A stretch of 64,000 nucleotides of DNA from Caldisphaera lagunensis DSM 15908 (GCF_000317795.1 NC_019791.1:930001-994000), one strand, 5' to 3'; shown: positions 9,585-18,549, counted from the stretch's first letter. Numbers and translations are program-made. Notes: generated by a model from the sequence alone, not told the origin.

Positions 9585-10058
9585 TTATCCCACCGTTGCA
9601 TTAACGTATAGCTGATTGTAAAGATTAGTATATTGAAAATCTGTTCCATTATAAAGGAAAAGTAGCAACGCTATCTTATATTGACCAGATTTTTCAAATG
9701 TTACATTAAATGGTATCGTTGAATTTCCATTATTGTTTATTATTGAGTATATTTTTAAATAAGGCTTTTTATGCAAATAAAATGTTGAATTAACATCTAT
9801 TGATGCATTTAAAATATAGACATTTACTTCATAAAATCCAATTTTGTTTTCATGATTTTCTATATAGGCATATAAAGTAAATGTAGAGTTTACTGGTACA
9901 TTATTAGGATATCCTCCTAATTCTTTGTTAGTATTTAGAGTTGCAAGCAAGCTATAAGGCCCAGGTTTCCAATATGTCATTAAAAAGTTCCCCAAAAATG
10001 TGATCGATATGATTATAAAGAAGCCAGATAAAATATACTTAATTTTATCGTCTATCAT
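9585..10058 (-). CDS. Separate extracellular domain of DUF1616 type
   Basis: A 157-residue protein with one N-terminal helix (about 6-25) and an outward beta-sandwich. The pattern GGYPNNVPVNSTFTLYAYIE then NHENKIGFYEVNVYI is what usually follows the membrane domain in single-chain DUF1616 proteins (a conserved N-H-E in the first strands). A longer frame begins at 10073, but the ATG at 10058 lies 4-5 nt after GGTGGAG and is the better start. The stop abuts the DUF1616 membrane gene. The two products probably assemble as one split DUF1616 protein. Confidence 0.7.
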   Translation of the reverse strand: MIDDKIKYILSGFFIIISITFLGNFLMTYWKPGPYSLLATLNTNKELGGYPNNVPVNSTFTLYAYIENHENKIGFYEVNVYILNASIDVNSTFYLHKKPYLKIYSIINNNGNSTIPFNVTFEKSGQYKIALLLFLYNGTDFQYTNLYNQLYVNATVG

Positions 10059-10509
10059 TTTTCTCCACCACATAGTTTTTATGTGATTTTATCCAAAGCT
10101 TCCAAAATATAGATGGTGAAAATTTATATAGTATAAATGAAAGCAATAAGAAAACAAAAATATAAAGAAGCCTTAATGCAACAATAAAATAATAATGACT
10201 TTCTGCTGATTTAATAATAAGGGTACCATTATTACTTATGTTTTTAGCAATATTATAAGATAAGTTGCATAGATTACTTCTATTTGAAATTAATGCACTG
10301 TTATAATAATTTAAAGATTCATTAAGCAAGGACTCATATTTAGATATATTATATCCTAAGGATGATGCCTTTGAAATATAGTTATAAGCATTTTGAATTT
10401 CATTAAAGGTTTCATTACAGCTTATATTGGATGAAAAAGATATGTTTGAAATTATCGGTATTAGCAACACCAAAAATATTACTGTTAGCAACACTAATTT
10501 AGGTTTCAA
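10045..10509 (-). CDS. Two-helix membrane protein with extracellular helical hairpin
   Basis: A 154-residue protein: N-terminal helix (about 3-22), an outward mainly helical segment of about 85 residues with many N-glycosylation sequons and two cysteines, then a C-terminal helix and short basic tail. The open frame extends upstream to 10641, but a TTG at 10509 is preceded by AGGGGGG with 5-6 nt spacing, and the longer version would run into the divergent GT2 start, so I choose 10509. It is the first gene of the operon that runs to 1590. Family not recognised. Confidence 0.65.
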   Translation of the reverse strand: MKPKLVLLTVIFLVLLIPIISNISFSSNISCNETFNEIQNAYNYISKASSLGYNISKYESLLNESLNYYNSALISNRSNLCNLSYNIAKNISNNGTLIIKSAESHYYFIVALRLLYIFVFLLLSFILYKFSPSIFWKLWIKSHKNYVVEKNDRR

Positions 10510-10615
10510 TTGTGCCCCCCTTTTATTTGATACTATTTTAAATTTAAGTTTTCTTCCTTTAAGAATTAATTTGAAAATAAATTCCCCTATACTATAATAA
10601 AAATAGGAGAAAAAG

Positions 10616-11695
10616 TTGATAATATCAACAATATTGCTCATATTAGCAATATCTATATTTATAATTCACATATCAATTCCTACATTTTATTATAGATACA
10701 TGTTAAGTAATTCTAAATGCAATCTTAAAAATAATGAAGATTTGGATTTAGATAATTACCCTTTAGTATCTATAATTATTCCAACTTACAATGAAGAAAA
10801 AACTATAGAGGAAAAAATTAAAGATATACTTAGGCAAGATTATGAAAAGGATAAAATGGAAATTATAGTTGTTGATTCAGCAAGTAATGATAATACTGTA
10901 AATATAGCAAAGAAGCTTAATGTGAAGGTTTTTCAACAAAGTGAGAGAAGAGGGAAAGCAAATGCATTAAATTATGCTTTAAAAAATGTAAATGGAGATA
11001 TTGTTATAATAACAGATGCTGATTCATCTTGGGAAACTTTAGATACAATAAAGAAAGCAGTAATCTATTTAAAAAAATTTGGAGGAGTAACATGTATTAA
11101 AAAAGTAAGAAATAACTCAATTGAAAGTACCTATAGGGATCTATATAACGTGTTAAGATTAGGAGAAAGCTGTATTTATTCAACTCCAATAGCCCATGGA
11201 GAGTTCCTTGCATTTAGAAGAGGTTTAATTGAAAGTTTTAATGAGGAAATTGGAGCAGATGATAGCAGTTCTTCTCATGAAATATCATTAAAGGGGGAAA
11301 GGTTTGTTGCTGTAAATGATATAATATGCAGCGAGCTTGTTCCCAAAGAAGGATACATTCATTGGAGGATTAGAAGGGCCAAACATTTAATTCAACACTT
11401 TTCTAGAGCAATTCGTGATATAAATAAAGTAAAGGATAAAGGTTATAAAAAAATATTGATTATTGAATATTATATTCATTTAATTAACCCATGGCTTTTA
11501 ATTATAGCTTTGTCTCTTGATTTGATATCGTCATTTTTAGGAAACATTATCTCTTTATTTTTAATATTTGCATTTTTCATTTCATTATTATCATCTCAAA
11601 TAAGAACGTGGGTTATAATGCAGTTTTTGCTAGCAATTTCACAAATTAAAAACTTCTTTAACAAGGAGATTGTATGGAAAAAAGAAAAAAAGTAA
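10616..11695 (+). CDS. Membrane-bound family 2 glycosyltransferase
   Basis: A processive-type GT2 related to cellulose/chitin/hyaluronan synthase-like enzymes. It has an N-terminal helix (about 3-24), a GT-A domain (about 47-270) with YPLVSIIIPTYNEE, the donor-site acidic motif TDADSSW and RRGKANALNYAL, and a late basic motif (IRRAKHLIQHFSR) in the place of Q/RxxRW. Two C-terminal helices follow (about 280-335). TTG start after TAGGAG. It is divergent from the MoxR operon and ends exactly where the convergent ABC ATPase gene ends. The glycan made is unknown. Confidence 0.8.
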   Translation: MIISTILLILAISIFIIHISIPTFYYRYMLSNSKCNLKNNEDLDLDNYPLVSIIIPTYNEEKTIEEKIKDILRQDYEKDKMEIIVVDSASNDNTVNIAKKLNVKVFQQSERRGKANALNYALKNVNGDIVIITDADSSWETLDTIKKAVIYLKKFGGVTCIKKVRNNSIESTYRDLYNVLRLGESCIYSTPIAHGEFLAFRRGLIESFNEEIGADDSSSSHEISLKGERFVAVNDIICSELVPKEGYIHWRIRRAKHLIQHFSRAIRDINKVKDKGYKKILIIEYYIHLINPWLLIIALSLDLISSFLGNIISLFLIFAFFISLLSSQIRTWVIMQFLLAISQIKNFFNKEIVWKKEKK

Positions 11696-12349
11696 TCAAT
11701 CTTTTTCCATTAAAATACCTTCTTTCATTATATAAATTTTATCTGCAATACCTTCAATCATGTAAGGTGATGAAAAAACTATTATTTTTTCTTTAATTTT
11801 AAGTTCTTTTAACTTTTTAATTATTATTTCTTCTCCTATATCATCTTGGTTAGAGAAAGGCTCATCAAGTATTAATACCTTGGGATCTTTAGCAATTGCT
11901 GAAGCTATTGATACCCTCTGCTTTTCACCTCCACTTAAATTATCAACAACTTCACCTTCTTTTCCTTTTAAATTCATCTCATTTATTAATTCAATAGAAA
12001 TTTTTTCGGCCTCCTTTTTATTAATTCCTTTAAGTAATAAAGGTAATGATATGCTTTCCAATACATTTAATCCCGGAATTAGTCTATATTGTTGTTCAAC
12101 ATATCCAATATAATTAAGCCTTATCTTAGACAGATTACTTTCTTTATAGTTTGTTATATTTTTATTAAAATAAATAACATTACCTTCATCTACCTTTTGA
12201 ATAAGTGATAACACCTTCAGTAAAGTGGTTTTTCCTGATCCATTTTTTCCATATATTTCAACAATTTCTCCTTTGTTTAATGTTAAATTCGCCCTTTTTA
12301 TTATTTCTTTTTTATTCTTTGATACCTTTATTTCTATAAGTTTAATCAT
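11696..12349 (-). CDS. ABC transporter ATPase, LolD/MacB type
   Basis: The 217-residue energy-providing subunit of an FtsX-type ABC system. Walker A is GKNGSGKTTLL, the signature is LSGGEKQRVSIA, and Walker B is VLILDEPF. An in-frame GTG lies at 12358, but the ATG at 12349 is 5 nt after AGGTGA and is preferred. It closes an operon with two FtsX-like half permeases and a GT-C-like membrane protein. The H-loop histidine seems replaced: FSSPYM appears where SHD is expected, which could lower turnover. LolCDE/MacB systems act mechanically or extract envelope molecules rather than import solutes. Confidence 0.88.
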   Translation of the reverse strand: MIKLIEIKVSKNKKEIIKRANLTLNKGEIVEIYGKNGSGKTTLLKVLSLIQKVDEGNVIYFNKNITNYKESNLSKIRLNYIGYVEQQYRLIPGLNVLESISLPLLLKGINKKEAEKISIELINEMNLKGKEGEVVDNLSGGEKQRVSIASAIAKDPKVLILDEPFSNQDDIGEEIIIKKLKELKIKEKIIVFSSPYMIEGIADKIYIMKEGILMEKD

Positions 12350-12354
12350 TCCTG

Positions 12355-13929
12355 TCACCTATAATATATAACATATATGTAGGGAGACCTCATTACAACA
12401 TCTGAGTTAAGGTTTATTGGAAGAATATTTAAATTATAAACATTTATAGGAGTGTAAAAACCGAGTTCAAAATTCTCTTTATATAAAATTAGAAGACCAT
12501 GCATGTTTCCGCTTAATATCATGTTTATATTAGTTAAACTATTAAATAAATAAGCAACCTTAACATCTCCATATAAAGGAAAATTTCCAGTGTTTAATTT
12601 ATATACAGTAAAGGCACTATTAACAAACCCATAAGAATACCTCCATTGGGAAGAAAGGTACCAGTGAAGGCTATATAAAAGGTTTGTTGAAATTATTGAA
12701 ATTGTTAAGATTCCCGTAATTATTGATAGAATTATTTCAGAAAAAATTAAGGATCTCCTTTTAGGTATTGTGTTAAATAATAGACCTGAAACAATGCCTC
12801 CTCCTATTATTATATAGTTTACAAACCTATATGAAATTAATTGCAAAGCAGTATTTGAAATTATTGCATATAGAAATGATGAGGTAAATACCAAAAAGAG
12901 GGAAGAAACTACTAAATGATCTTTTGGTTTAAAAAACTCAAACTCAGTCCACAAAGGTATTAAAAGTATTAATGGTAAACCTATAAGCGCTATTTGCCAA
13001 TCATATTTTTTGTTTGACAGAACTATGAAATTAAAGGTTGAGATGTAAAGTATAGATAATCCAAGAAAAATTAATAAAAAATAGTAGTAGCTTTTAAAAT
13101 ATATATGATACTTTGGCATAAAGAATATATAAGTAAAAACTATTAAAATTATATAAAATGAGAAAGTTGGAGTAATAGAGTTTACTAAATATCCTTTAAC
13201 TCCATAAACTCCATAAGAAATATAATATATTAAAAAAGAAAGTGCCAAGATTAGAGATGTAATTAATAAGAACTTATCATTATTTCTATATTTTAATAAT
13301 AATTCCTTTCTATTACCATAAATATATTTTATGCTAAATTTTAGGATAGGGATTAATAATAAGGTTGATACAAGAAAAATTGTTGGTAACGGATGTGTTA
13401 TAACTAATGTAATCGATGTTAATGAAATTAAGATTAAATCTTTAATATTTTTAGCAAAATATGATAGTAAAAGAATTGCAAAAAAGAAGGGATAAGCAAA
13501 CACTTCTTTTAATAATGATGATGTAAATATGAGAAATGGTCCAGAGAAAAAAGTAAAAGATATTGATATTAATCCATTACCTCCTAGTTTCTTTATAAAT
13601 AAATAAAAAAGCAACATTGATTCACCTATAATCAATGAATTGATTACGGAATATACATAAAACGGAGAAATTCCTGTTGCTTTCGATACAACTGATGCAA
13701 AGAGCAATACTCCAGGAATTCTATTATTATATCCTCCTAAAGCTGAATTATTCCATATCCTGACATTACTATTGCTTACTATTATGTTTGTTTCTCTTAT
13801 TAATGGCCAAACATCTGTTGATAGGGGTTCTCTTAAAATAAATAAAGGTAATAATCTGATAAATATAGCTAGAGAAATTATTAATAATAAATAATAATAT
13901 GTATCCTTTCTTTTATTTTTATTATTCAT
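12355..13929 (-). CDS. GT-C-like polytopic membrane protein inside the ABC operon
   Basis: A 524-residue protein with about 11-12 membrane helices, an acidic first outward loop (LSTDVWPLIRETN, near residue 36) and an outward C-terminal segment. This resembles GT-C membrane glycosyltransferases that use polyprenyl-phosphate sugars, but sequence motifs alone are not decisive. The ATG at 13929 follows GGTGA by 5 nt; an ATG at 13941 is less well placed. It overlaps the permease upstream by 8 nt and the ATPase start lies a few nt beyond its stop, so the exporter and this enzyme are made together. Confidence 0.6.
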   Translation of the reverse strand: MNNKNKRKDTYYYLLLIISLAIFIRLLPLFILREPLSTDVWPLIRETNIIVSNSNVRIWNNSALGGYNNRIPGVLLFASVVSKATGISPFYVYSVINSLIIGESMLLFYLFIKKLGGNGLISISFTFFSGPFLIFTSSLLKEVFAYPFFFAILLLSYFAKNIKDLILISLTSITLVITHPLPTIFLVSTLLLIPILKFSIKYIYGNRKELLLKYRNNDKFLLITSLILALSFLIYYISYGVYGVKGYLVNSITPTFSFYIILIVFTYIFFMPKYHIYFKSYYYFLLIFLGLSILYISTFNFIVLSNKKYDWQIALIGLPLILLIPLWTEFEFFKPKDHLVVSSLFLVFTSSFLYAIISNTALQLISYRFVNYIIIGGGIVSGLLFNTIPKRRSLIFSEIILSIITGILTISIISTNLLYSLHWYLSSQWRYSYGFVNSAFTVYKLNTGNFPLYGDVKVAYLFNSLTNINMILSGNMHGLLILYKENFELGFYTPINVYNLNILPINLNSDVVMRSPYIYVIYYR

Positions 13930-14992
13930 TATAATCACCATTGTTGATAATAATACTTATAGTAGAGATTACCATTATTGATATTAACGTTGATAACATA
14001 ATATAAATGTTTATTGAGGGTATTAATGGAAGACCTAATAAATTTGTTGATAATAAATACTTTATTTTATTAAAAATAAATAGAGATATAATAAAAGAAA
14101 TTAGCAATAATAAAAGGCTTATGGCAATTGAATTAAACATGATTTTCATCTTTGATATACCATAGTTATTTAATATTTCTATCCTATCCTTATCTATTAA
14201 GTTAAAAATAAGGCCAATAGTATAAGAGGCTATCGAAATTATTAATGCTGATGCTATTGCAAGAGATAAAAATGCTATTTTAGGTATTCCAAGTTTGTTA
14301 AAATATGCTTGAGATGCTTCATTAAAAAGCATCTTTTCGCCTTGGTTATTCTGAACTAATATTAAAGCAGTGTTTATTAAAGATTTTTGGACAGGAGTTA
14401 GGCTTAAAGATTTCATAGCTGATAGTTTATAGGATGAATTTTTAAAATCTATTATTGCAAGAGATGCCAAACCATAATTAATCCCTCCTCCATGAATTAA
14501 GTATGCAGTATTTATATTAACAGAAATAGCCCATGGATAAAGATTTGAAAAATTACAAACCTTAAGTATAATAGGAAAATTAGATAATGCTGGATAAACA
14601 AGAATTGTTTGGTTTATCTTTAAGTTGAGTTCATTTTTAACATAATAACTAGGATATGCACAATACGCATCACTAACATTATTATTTCCTATAAATGCAA
14701 CATCTTTTCCATTAACATAACCAAGGGAAATAACTAAAAAAGTAATATTTTCTATACCGCTTGTATTTCTTAGTTTATTTAACAAATCATTTTTATTTAT
14801 TAATGAAGTATATGGAGAAACTGAATATCCTGTTATTATTAAGCTGTTCTTACCTCCTAATGATTGTATTATGTTATATAAATTATAAACCCCCATAATT
14901 TCCCCTGATATTATTAGAGATGATGTAACTATTGAAGTAAACACTAATATTAGGAAAAGATATGTAGCCTTGTTAAATTGATATCTTATCAA
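13922..14992 (-). CDS. FtsX-like ABC permease (second half)
   Basis: A 356-residue FtsX-type permease: one N-terminal helix (about 12-35), a large outward domain (about 40-240), then three C-terminal helices with the usual LLSISIASYTIGLIF-like core. A GTG at 15001 is in frame, but the TTG at 14992, 5 nt after AGGTGA, fits the ribosome-site spacing of this genome better. It overlaps the first permease by 20 nt. With 14973-15860 it would form the heterodimeric membrane part of a LolCDE/MacB-like system. Confidence 0.75.
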   Translation of the reverse strand: MIRYQFNKATYLFLILVFTSIVTSSLIISGEIMGVYNLYNIIQSLGGKNSLIITGYSVSPYTSLINKNDLLNKLRNTSGIENITFLVISLGYVNGKDVAFIGNNNVSDAYCAYPSYYVKNELNLKINQTILVYPALSNFPIILKVCNFSNLYPWAISVNINTAYLIHGGGINYGLASLAIIDFKNSSYKLSAMKSLSLTPVQKSLINTALILVQNNQGEKMLFNEASQAYFNKLGIPKIAFLSLAIASALIISIASYTIGLIFNLIDKDRIEILNNYGISKMKIMFNSIAISLLLLLISFIISLFIFNKIKYLLSTNLLGLPLIPSINIYIMLSTLISIMVISTISIIINNGDYNE

Positions 14993-15860
14993 TTCTTTCA
15001 CCTATTGAGATTAGAGATGATAAAAGTGAGGTTAATATTGAGATAAAAAATAATAGACTAATAATTAATGGGTCTGGGATACCATAAGGCAAAACAAGGT
15101 TTAATCTAGAGAGAAAGAAGAGACCTAATTGATAAATAAATATGCCTAAAGAAATTCCATATAAAATTATTAATGATGATACTATTAAAGATGATATTAT
15201 AAAGTAAAAAATTATATTATTTTTTGATAAGCCCATGGTCTTTAGATTAGCAAATGTTGATTCCATATTATTTACCATTTTTTCATATGAAAATACTTGG
15301 GCGGGTATTGAAAAAATTAAAATTATTATAGACAGCAACAAAACCAATTTTATTAATGATAGGCTAGATCCAATTAATGCAAGGTTAACTCCATTATTGG
15401 TTAATGATATTTGAGTTGCATTAAAATTAAATGGTAATATTATTAATGTAATATTATATGGGGAAGTTATTATACCAGAAATATTGTATGCTTTGCACCC
15501 ATCATTTAAGCATAGAGAAATCGTTGAATTAACCTCTTTATTCAAATTGCCGCTAATCAATACACCTTCTTTTCCAGTTATAATATTTAAATTCAAATAG
15601 CTTAAAAGATAGCTTTCATTTTTTGATCCAAAAATCATGATATTTTTGTTATTAAATTTATATAGTTCCATTGAAATGTTTAGGTTTGTAGTCTGAATTA
15701 AATGTGTTGAATAAGAAATTGAGTAAGGTACAGATATTAATGAGCTTGATAATGCAACAGGTATAGAAAGAGTTATCATTAATAATAGGAATGATCTTGA
15801 ATATAATATAGAGATTAGCATAACATTAATAATATTTTTCATCATACCCCCATTTTGCAT
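14973..15860 (-). CDS. FtsX-like ABC permease (first half)
   Basis: A 295-residue FtsX-type permease: N-terminal helix, outward domain of about 130 residues, three C-terminal helices including IFSIPAQVFSYEKMVNNME, with the cytoplasmic MESTFANLKTMGLSK coupling segment typical of this family (methylated-type LRxxG loop: LKTMGLSKNNI). The ATG at 15860 is about 26 nt from a TATA box and could be leaderless; ATGs at 15845 and 15842 follow a GGGGG site and are alternatives. First gene of the exporter operon, divergent from rfbC. Confidence 0.75.
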   Translation of the reverse strand: MQNGGMMKNIINVMLISILYSRSFLLLMITLSIPVALSSSLISVPYSISYSTHLIQTTNLNISMELYKFNNKNIMIFGSKNESYLLSYLNLNIITGKEGVLISGNLNKEVNSTISLCLNDGCKAYNISGIITSPYNITLIILPFNFNATQISLTNNGVNLALIGSSLSLIKLVLLLSIIILIFSIPAQVFSYEKMVNNMESTFANLKTMGLSKNNIIFYFIISSLIVSSLIILYGISLGIFIYQLGLFFLSRLNLVLPYGIPDPLIISLLFFISILTSLLSSLISIGERIDKISI

Positions 15861-15912
15861 TGTGAAAACAAATAAATATATATTTTATAACACAAATTAA
15901 TTGTGGTGCAGC
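15861..15912. promoter_or_regulatory. Shared divergent promoter of exporter and rhamnose operons
   Basis: Only 52 nt separate the ATG of the FtsX-like permease (minus) and the ATG of rfbC (plus). A single AT-only TATA-like element (about 15876-15892, TATATATTTTATAA) lies near the middle, about 26-28 nt from each start codon. That is the standard distance for leaderless archaeal transcripts in both directions, so one TBP site or two overlapping ones may serve both operons. Confidence 0.6.
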
Positions 15913-16470
15913 ATGCCCTTTGAATTTATTAAAACAAGTGTTGATAACGTTTATATAATAAGACCTAAAGTATTTGAAGATAATAGAGGATATTTTATGG
16001 AAACCTTTGAGAAAAGATCTTTTAGCAATCTTGATTTTAATGTTATTCAAGAAAATCAATCATATTCAAGAAAAGGGGTTCTAAGAGGTCTTCATTTTCA
16101 AAAAGGTAAATTTGCTCAGGCAAAAATCGTTAGAGTTATTAAAGGAGAGATCTTTGATGTTGCTGTAGATATAAGGCCTGATTCAAAAACATTTAAAAAA
16201 TATGTTTCTGCAATTTTATCTGATAAAAATAAGGAAATGCTTTACATACCAAGAGGTTTTGCTCATGGATTTGAAGTTTTAAGCGATGAAGCTATAGTAG
16301 TTTATTTGGTTGACAATTTTTATTCTCCAGAAAATGAAGGGGGAATAATATGGAATGATAAAGATATAAATATAGATTGGCCAATAAAAGAACCAATATT
16401 ATCAAAAAAGGATAGCTCATGGCCAACTTTAAAACAATTTTTAGAAAATGAACGAAGTGAAAAAAGATGA
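15913..16470 (+). CDS. rfbC: dTDP-4-dehydrorhamnose 3,5-epimerase
   Basis: RmlC converts dTDP-4-keto-6-deoxy-glucose to dTDP-4-keto-L-rhamnose. The 185-residue cupin shows the family's FEDNRGYFMETF segment, the catalytic histidine motif RGLHFQKG, the substrate region IKGEIFDVAVDIR, and PRGFAHGF. A TTG 12 nt upstream is in frame, but the ATG at 15913 is about 28 nt from the TATA box and also has a GGTG 4 nt before it. It is the first of four overlapping rhamnose genes; its stop overlaps the rfbA start (ATGA). Confidence 0.93.
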   Translation: MPFEFIKTSVDNVYIIRPKVFEDNRGYFMETFEKRSFSNLDFNVIQENQSYSRKGVLRGLHFQKGKFAQAKIVRVIKGEIFDVAVDIRPDSKTFKKYVSAILSDKNKEMLYIPRGFAHGFEVLSDEAIVVYLVDNFYSPENEGGIIWNDKDINIDWPIKEPILSKKDSSWPTLKQFLENERSEKR

Positions 16471-17528
16471 AAGGCATAATTCTTCATGGCGGTAAAGGAA
16501 CTAGGCTAAGACCATTAACATTTAGCGGTCCTAAGCAATTAATTCCAATTGCTAACAAACCAATTAGCCATCATGTTTTAGATGATTTATTAAATGCAGG
16601 GATAAAAGATATAGCAATTGTTTTAGGTAATACATATCCAGAAAGCGTCGTAAATTATTATAAGGATGGAAAACAATTTAATGCAAATATAACATATATT
16701 TATCAAGGTGAAGCATTAGGGATTGCCCATGCAGTTTTAATGGCAGAAGAATTTGTTAACGAAGAGCCTTTTATTGTATATTTAGGAGATAATTTATTGC
16801 AATATGGTATATCTAAATATAGAAAAGAATTTGAGGAAAATGATTATGATGCAATGGTATTGCTAAAGGAAGTTGATGATCCAAGAAGCTTTGGAGTTGC
16901 AATAGTAAAGGATAATAAAATAATAGATCTAATAGAAAAGCCAAAGGAATTCATAAGCAAACTAGCCTTAACAGGTATCTATTTTTTAAAGCCATCGATT
17001 TTTAATATCATAAAGGGATTAAAGCCAAGTAAAAGAGGAGAATTGGAAATAACAGATGCTTTATCAACAATGTTAAAAAAAGGATACAAATTGGGTTTTA
17101 GCATAGTTGATGGATGGTGGCTAGATACTGGGAAAAAAGATGATATAATTTTAGCAAACCAATTAATTTTAGATGAAAAAATTCAAAAGAAAATTAGCAA
17201 TTCGGCTATTATAACAAATTCAAACATTGGGGGAAGAGTAGAAATTGATGAAAAAACAATTATAGAAAATTCAATAATAAGGGGTCCACTAATTATTGGA
17301 AAAAATTCAGAGATAAGAAATTCATTTATTGGATCTTATACTAGCGTAGGAAATAACGTAAAAATTGTTAATTCTGAAATTGAAAACAGTATAATATTAG
17401 ACAATACAATTATAGAAAACGTTAAAAGGATTGAAGATAGCCTAATAGGAAGAAATTCTAAAATAAAAGAAAATTCAAGGAAAGTTATTAAGTTACATGT
17501 TAGTGATTATTCTGAAATTGAGCTATAG
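16467..17528 (+). CDS. rfbA: Glucose-1-phosphate thymidylyltransferase, long archaeal form
   Basis: RmlA makes dTDP-glucose from glucose-1-phosphate and dTTP. At 353 residues it is the long type: a nucleotidyltransferase domain with GGKGTRLRPLTFSGPKQLIP at the N-terminus, IYLGDN and the DGWWLDTGKKDD segment, followed by a left-handed beta-helix of hexapeptide repeats (about 245-340). Archaeal long forms can be bifunctional sugar-phosphate acetyl- and nucleotidyltransferases, so its second activity is open. ATG overlaps the rfbC stop. Confidence 0.92.
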   Translation: MKGIILHGGKGTRLRPLTFSGPKQLIPIANKPISHHVLDDLLNAGIKDIAIVLGNTYPESVVNYYKDGKQFNANITYIYQGEALGIAHAVLMAEEFVNEEPFIVYLGDNLLQYGISKYRKEFEENDYDAMVLLKEVDDPRSFGVAIVKDNKIIDLIEKPKEFISKLALTGIYFLKPSIFNIIKGLKPSKRGELEITDALSTMLKKGYKLGFSIVDGWWLDTGKKDDIILANQLILDEKIQKKISNSAIITNSNIGGRVEIDEKTIIENSIIRGPLIIGKNSEIRNSFIGSYTSVGNNVKIVNSEIENSIILDNTIIENVKRIEDSLIGRNSKIKENSRKVIKLHVSDYSEIEL

Positions 17529-17538
17529 GTGAAATTTA

Positions 17539-18549
17539 ATGAGATACTTAATAACTGGTGGATTAGGATTTATAGGGAGCAATTTTGTTAGATATTTATT
17601 GGAAAATTATAAAGAAGAAAATAATTTAATAACAATAGTTGATTATATGGGAATAGGATCAAATATTAACAATTTAAAGGGATTAGAAGGAAAATATGAA
17701 CTAATTAATGCAGATATAGCCAATAAAAATATTATGAAAAAATTAATTGAAAACATAGATATAATAATAAATTTTGCTGCTGAGACTCATGTTGATAGAA
17801 GTATATCAAATCCAGAGCCATTTTTGCATAGCAATTTGATTGGAGTTTTTAATATTTTAGAAATAATTAGAGAAAGCAAAAGAAAAAATGAAATAAAGTT
17901 AATTCATATTTCAACTGATGAAGTATATGGGGATCTATTTAATAGTGAAGCAGACGAGAATTTCCCATTGAAACCTTCAAGCCCATATTCTGCAGCAAAA
18001 GCTTCAGCAGACTTATTTATTCTTTCTTACAATAGAACTTATGATATTAATGCAATTATATTGAGACCATCAAATAATTATGGATATTATCAATTCCCAG
18101 AAAAGCTTATTCCCAAAACTATTATAAAGGCATTAAACGATCAAAAGATTCCATTATATGGAGATGGAAATCAAGAAAGGCAATGGACTTTTGTTATAGA
18201 TACATGTAATGCAATATATGAGATTAGTAAAAAAAGCAATAAATATGGTGAGATCTATAACGTATCTAGCAATGATGTAGTGAAAAATATTGAAGTAGTA
18301 AAAAAGATTTTAAAATTATTAAATAAGGATGAAGGACTTATTGAATTTGTAGAAGATAGGCCTGGACATGATAAGAGGTATAAAACAATATCTGAGAAAA
18401 TTAAAAAATCGATTAATTGGTATCCAAAATATAATTTTGAAAAAGGAATAGAGCTAACAGTTAGATGGTATGTAAGTAATGAATGGTGGTGGAAACCATT
18501 AATCAATGAAAAAGTATTAAATAAAACACCTTGGAAGGTGAAATGGTAA
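17539..18549 (+). CDS. rfbB: dTDP-glucose 4,6-dehydratase
   Basis: RmlB, a short-chain dehydrogenase-type enzyme (336 residues) forming dTDP-4-keto-6-deoxyglucose. It has the NAD motif GGLGFIGSNF, the ETHVDRSI segment, the STDEVYGD active-site loop, the catalytic YxxxK (YSAAK) and the late RPGHDKRY. ATG follows AGGTGAAATTTA. It lies 10 nt after rfbA and its stop (TAATG) overlaps the rfbD start. Confidence 0.94.
   Translation: MRYLITGGLGFIGSNFVRYLLENYKEENNLITIVDYMGIGSNINNLKGLEGKYELINADIANKNIMKKLIENIDIIINFAAETHVDRSISNPEPFLHSNLIGVFNILEIIRESKRKNEIKLIHISTDEVYGDLFNSEADENFPLKPSSPYSAAKASADLFILSYNRTYDINAIILRPSNNYGYYQFPEKLIPKTIIKALNDQKIPLYGDGNQERQWTFVIDTCNAIYEISKKSNKYGEIYNVSSNDVVKNIEVVKKILKLLNKDEGLIEFVEDRPGHDKRYKTISEKIKKSINWYPKYNFEKGIELTVRWYVSNEWWWKPLINEKVLNKTPWKVKW

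Noticed and set aside
15826-16059. 77-codon minus-strand frame across the rfbC start
   Set aside because: It covers the shared promoter and lies antisense to rfbC; no support as a gene.
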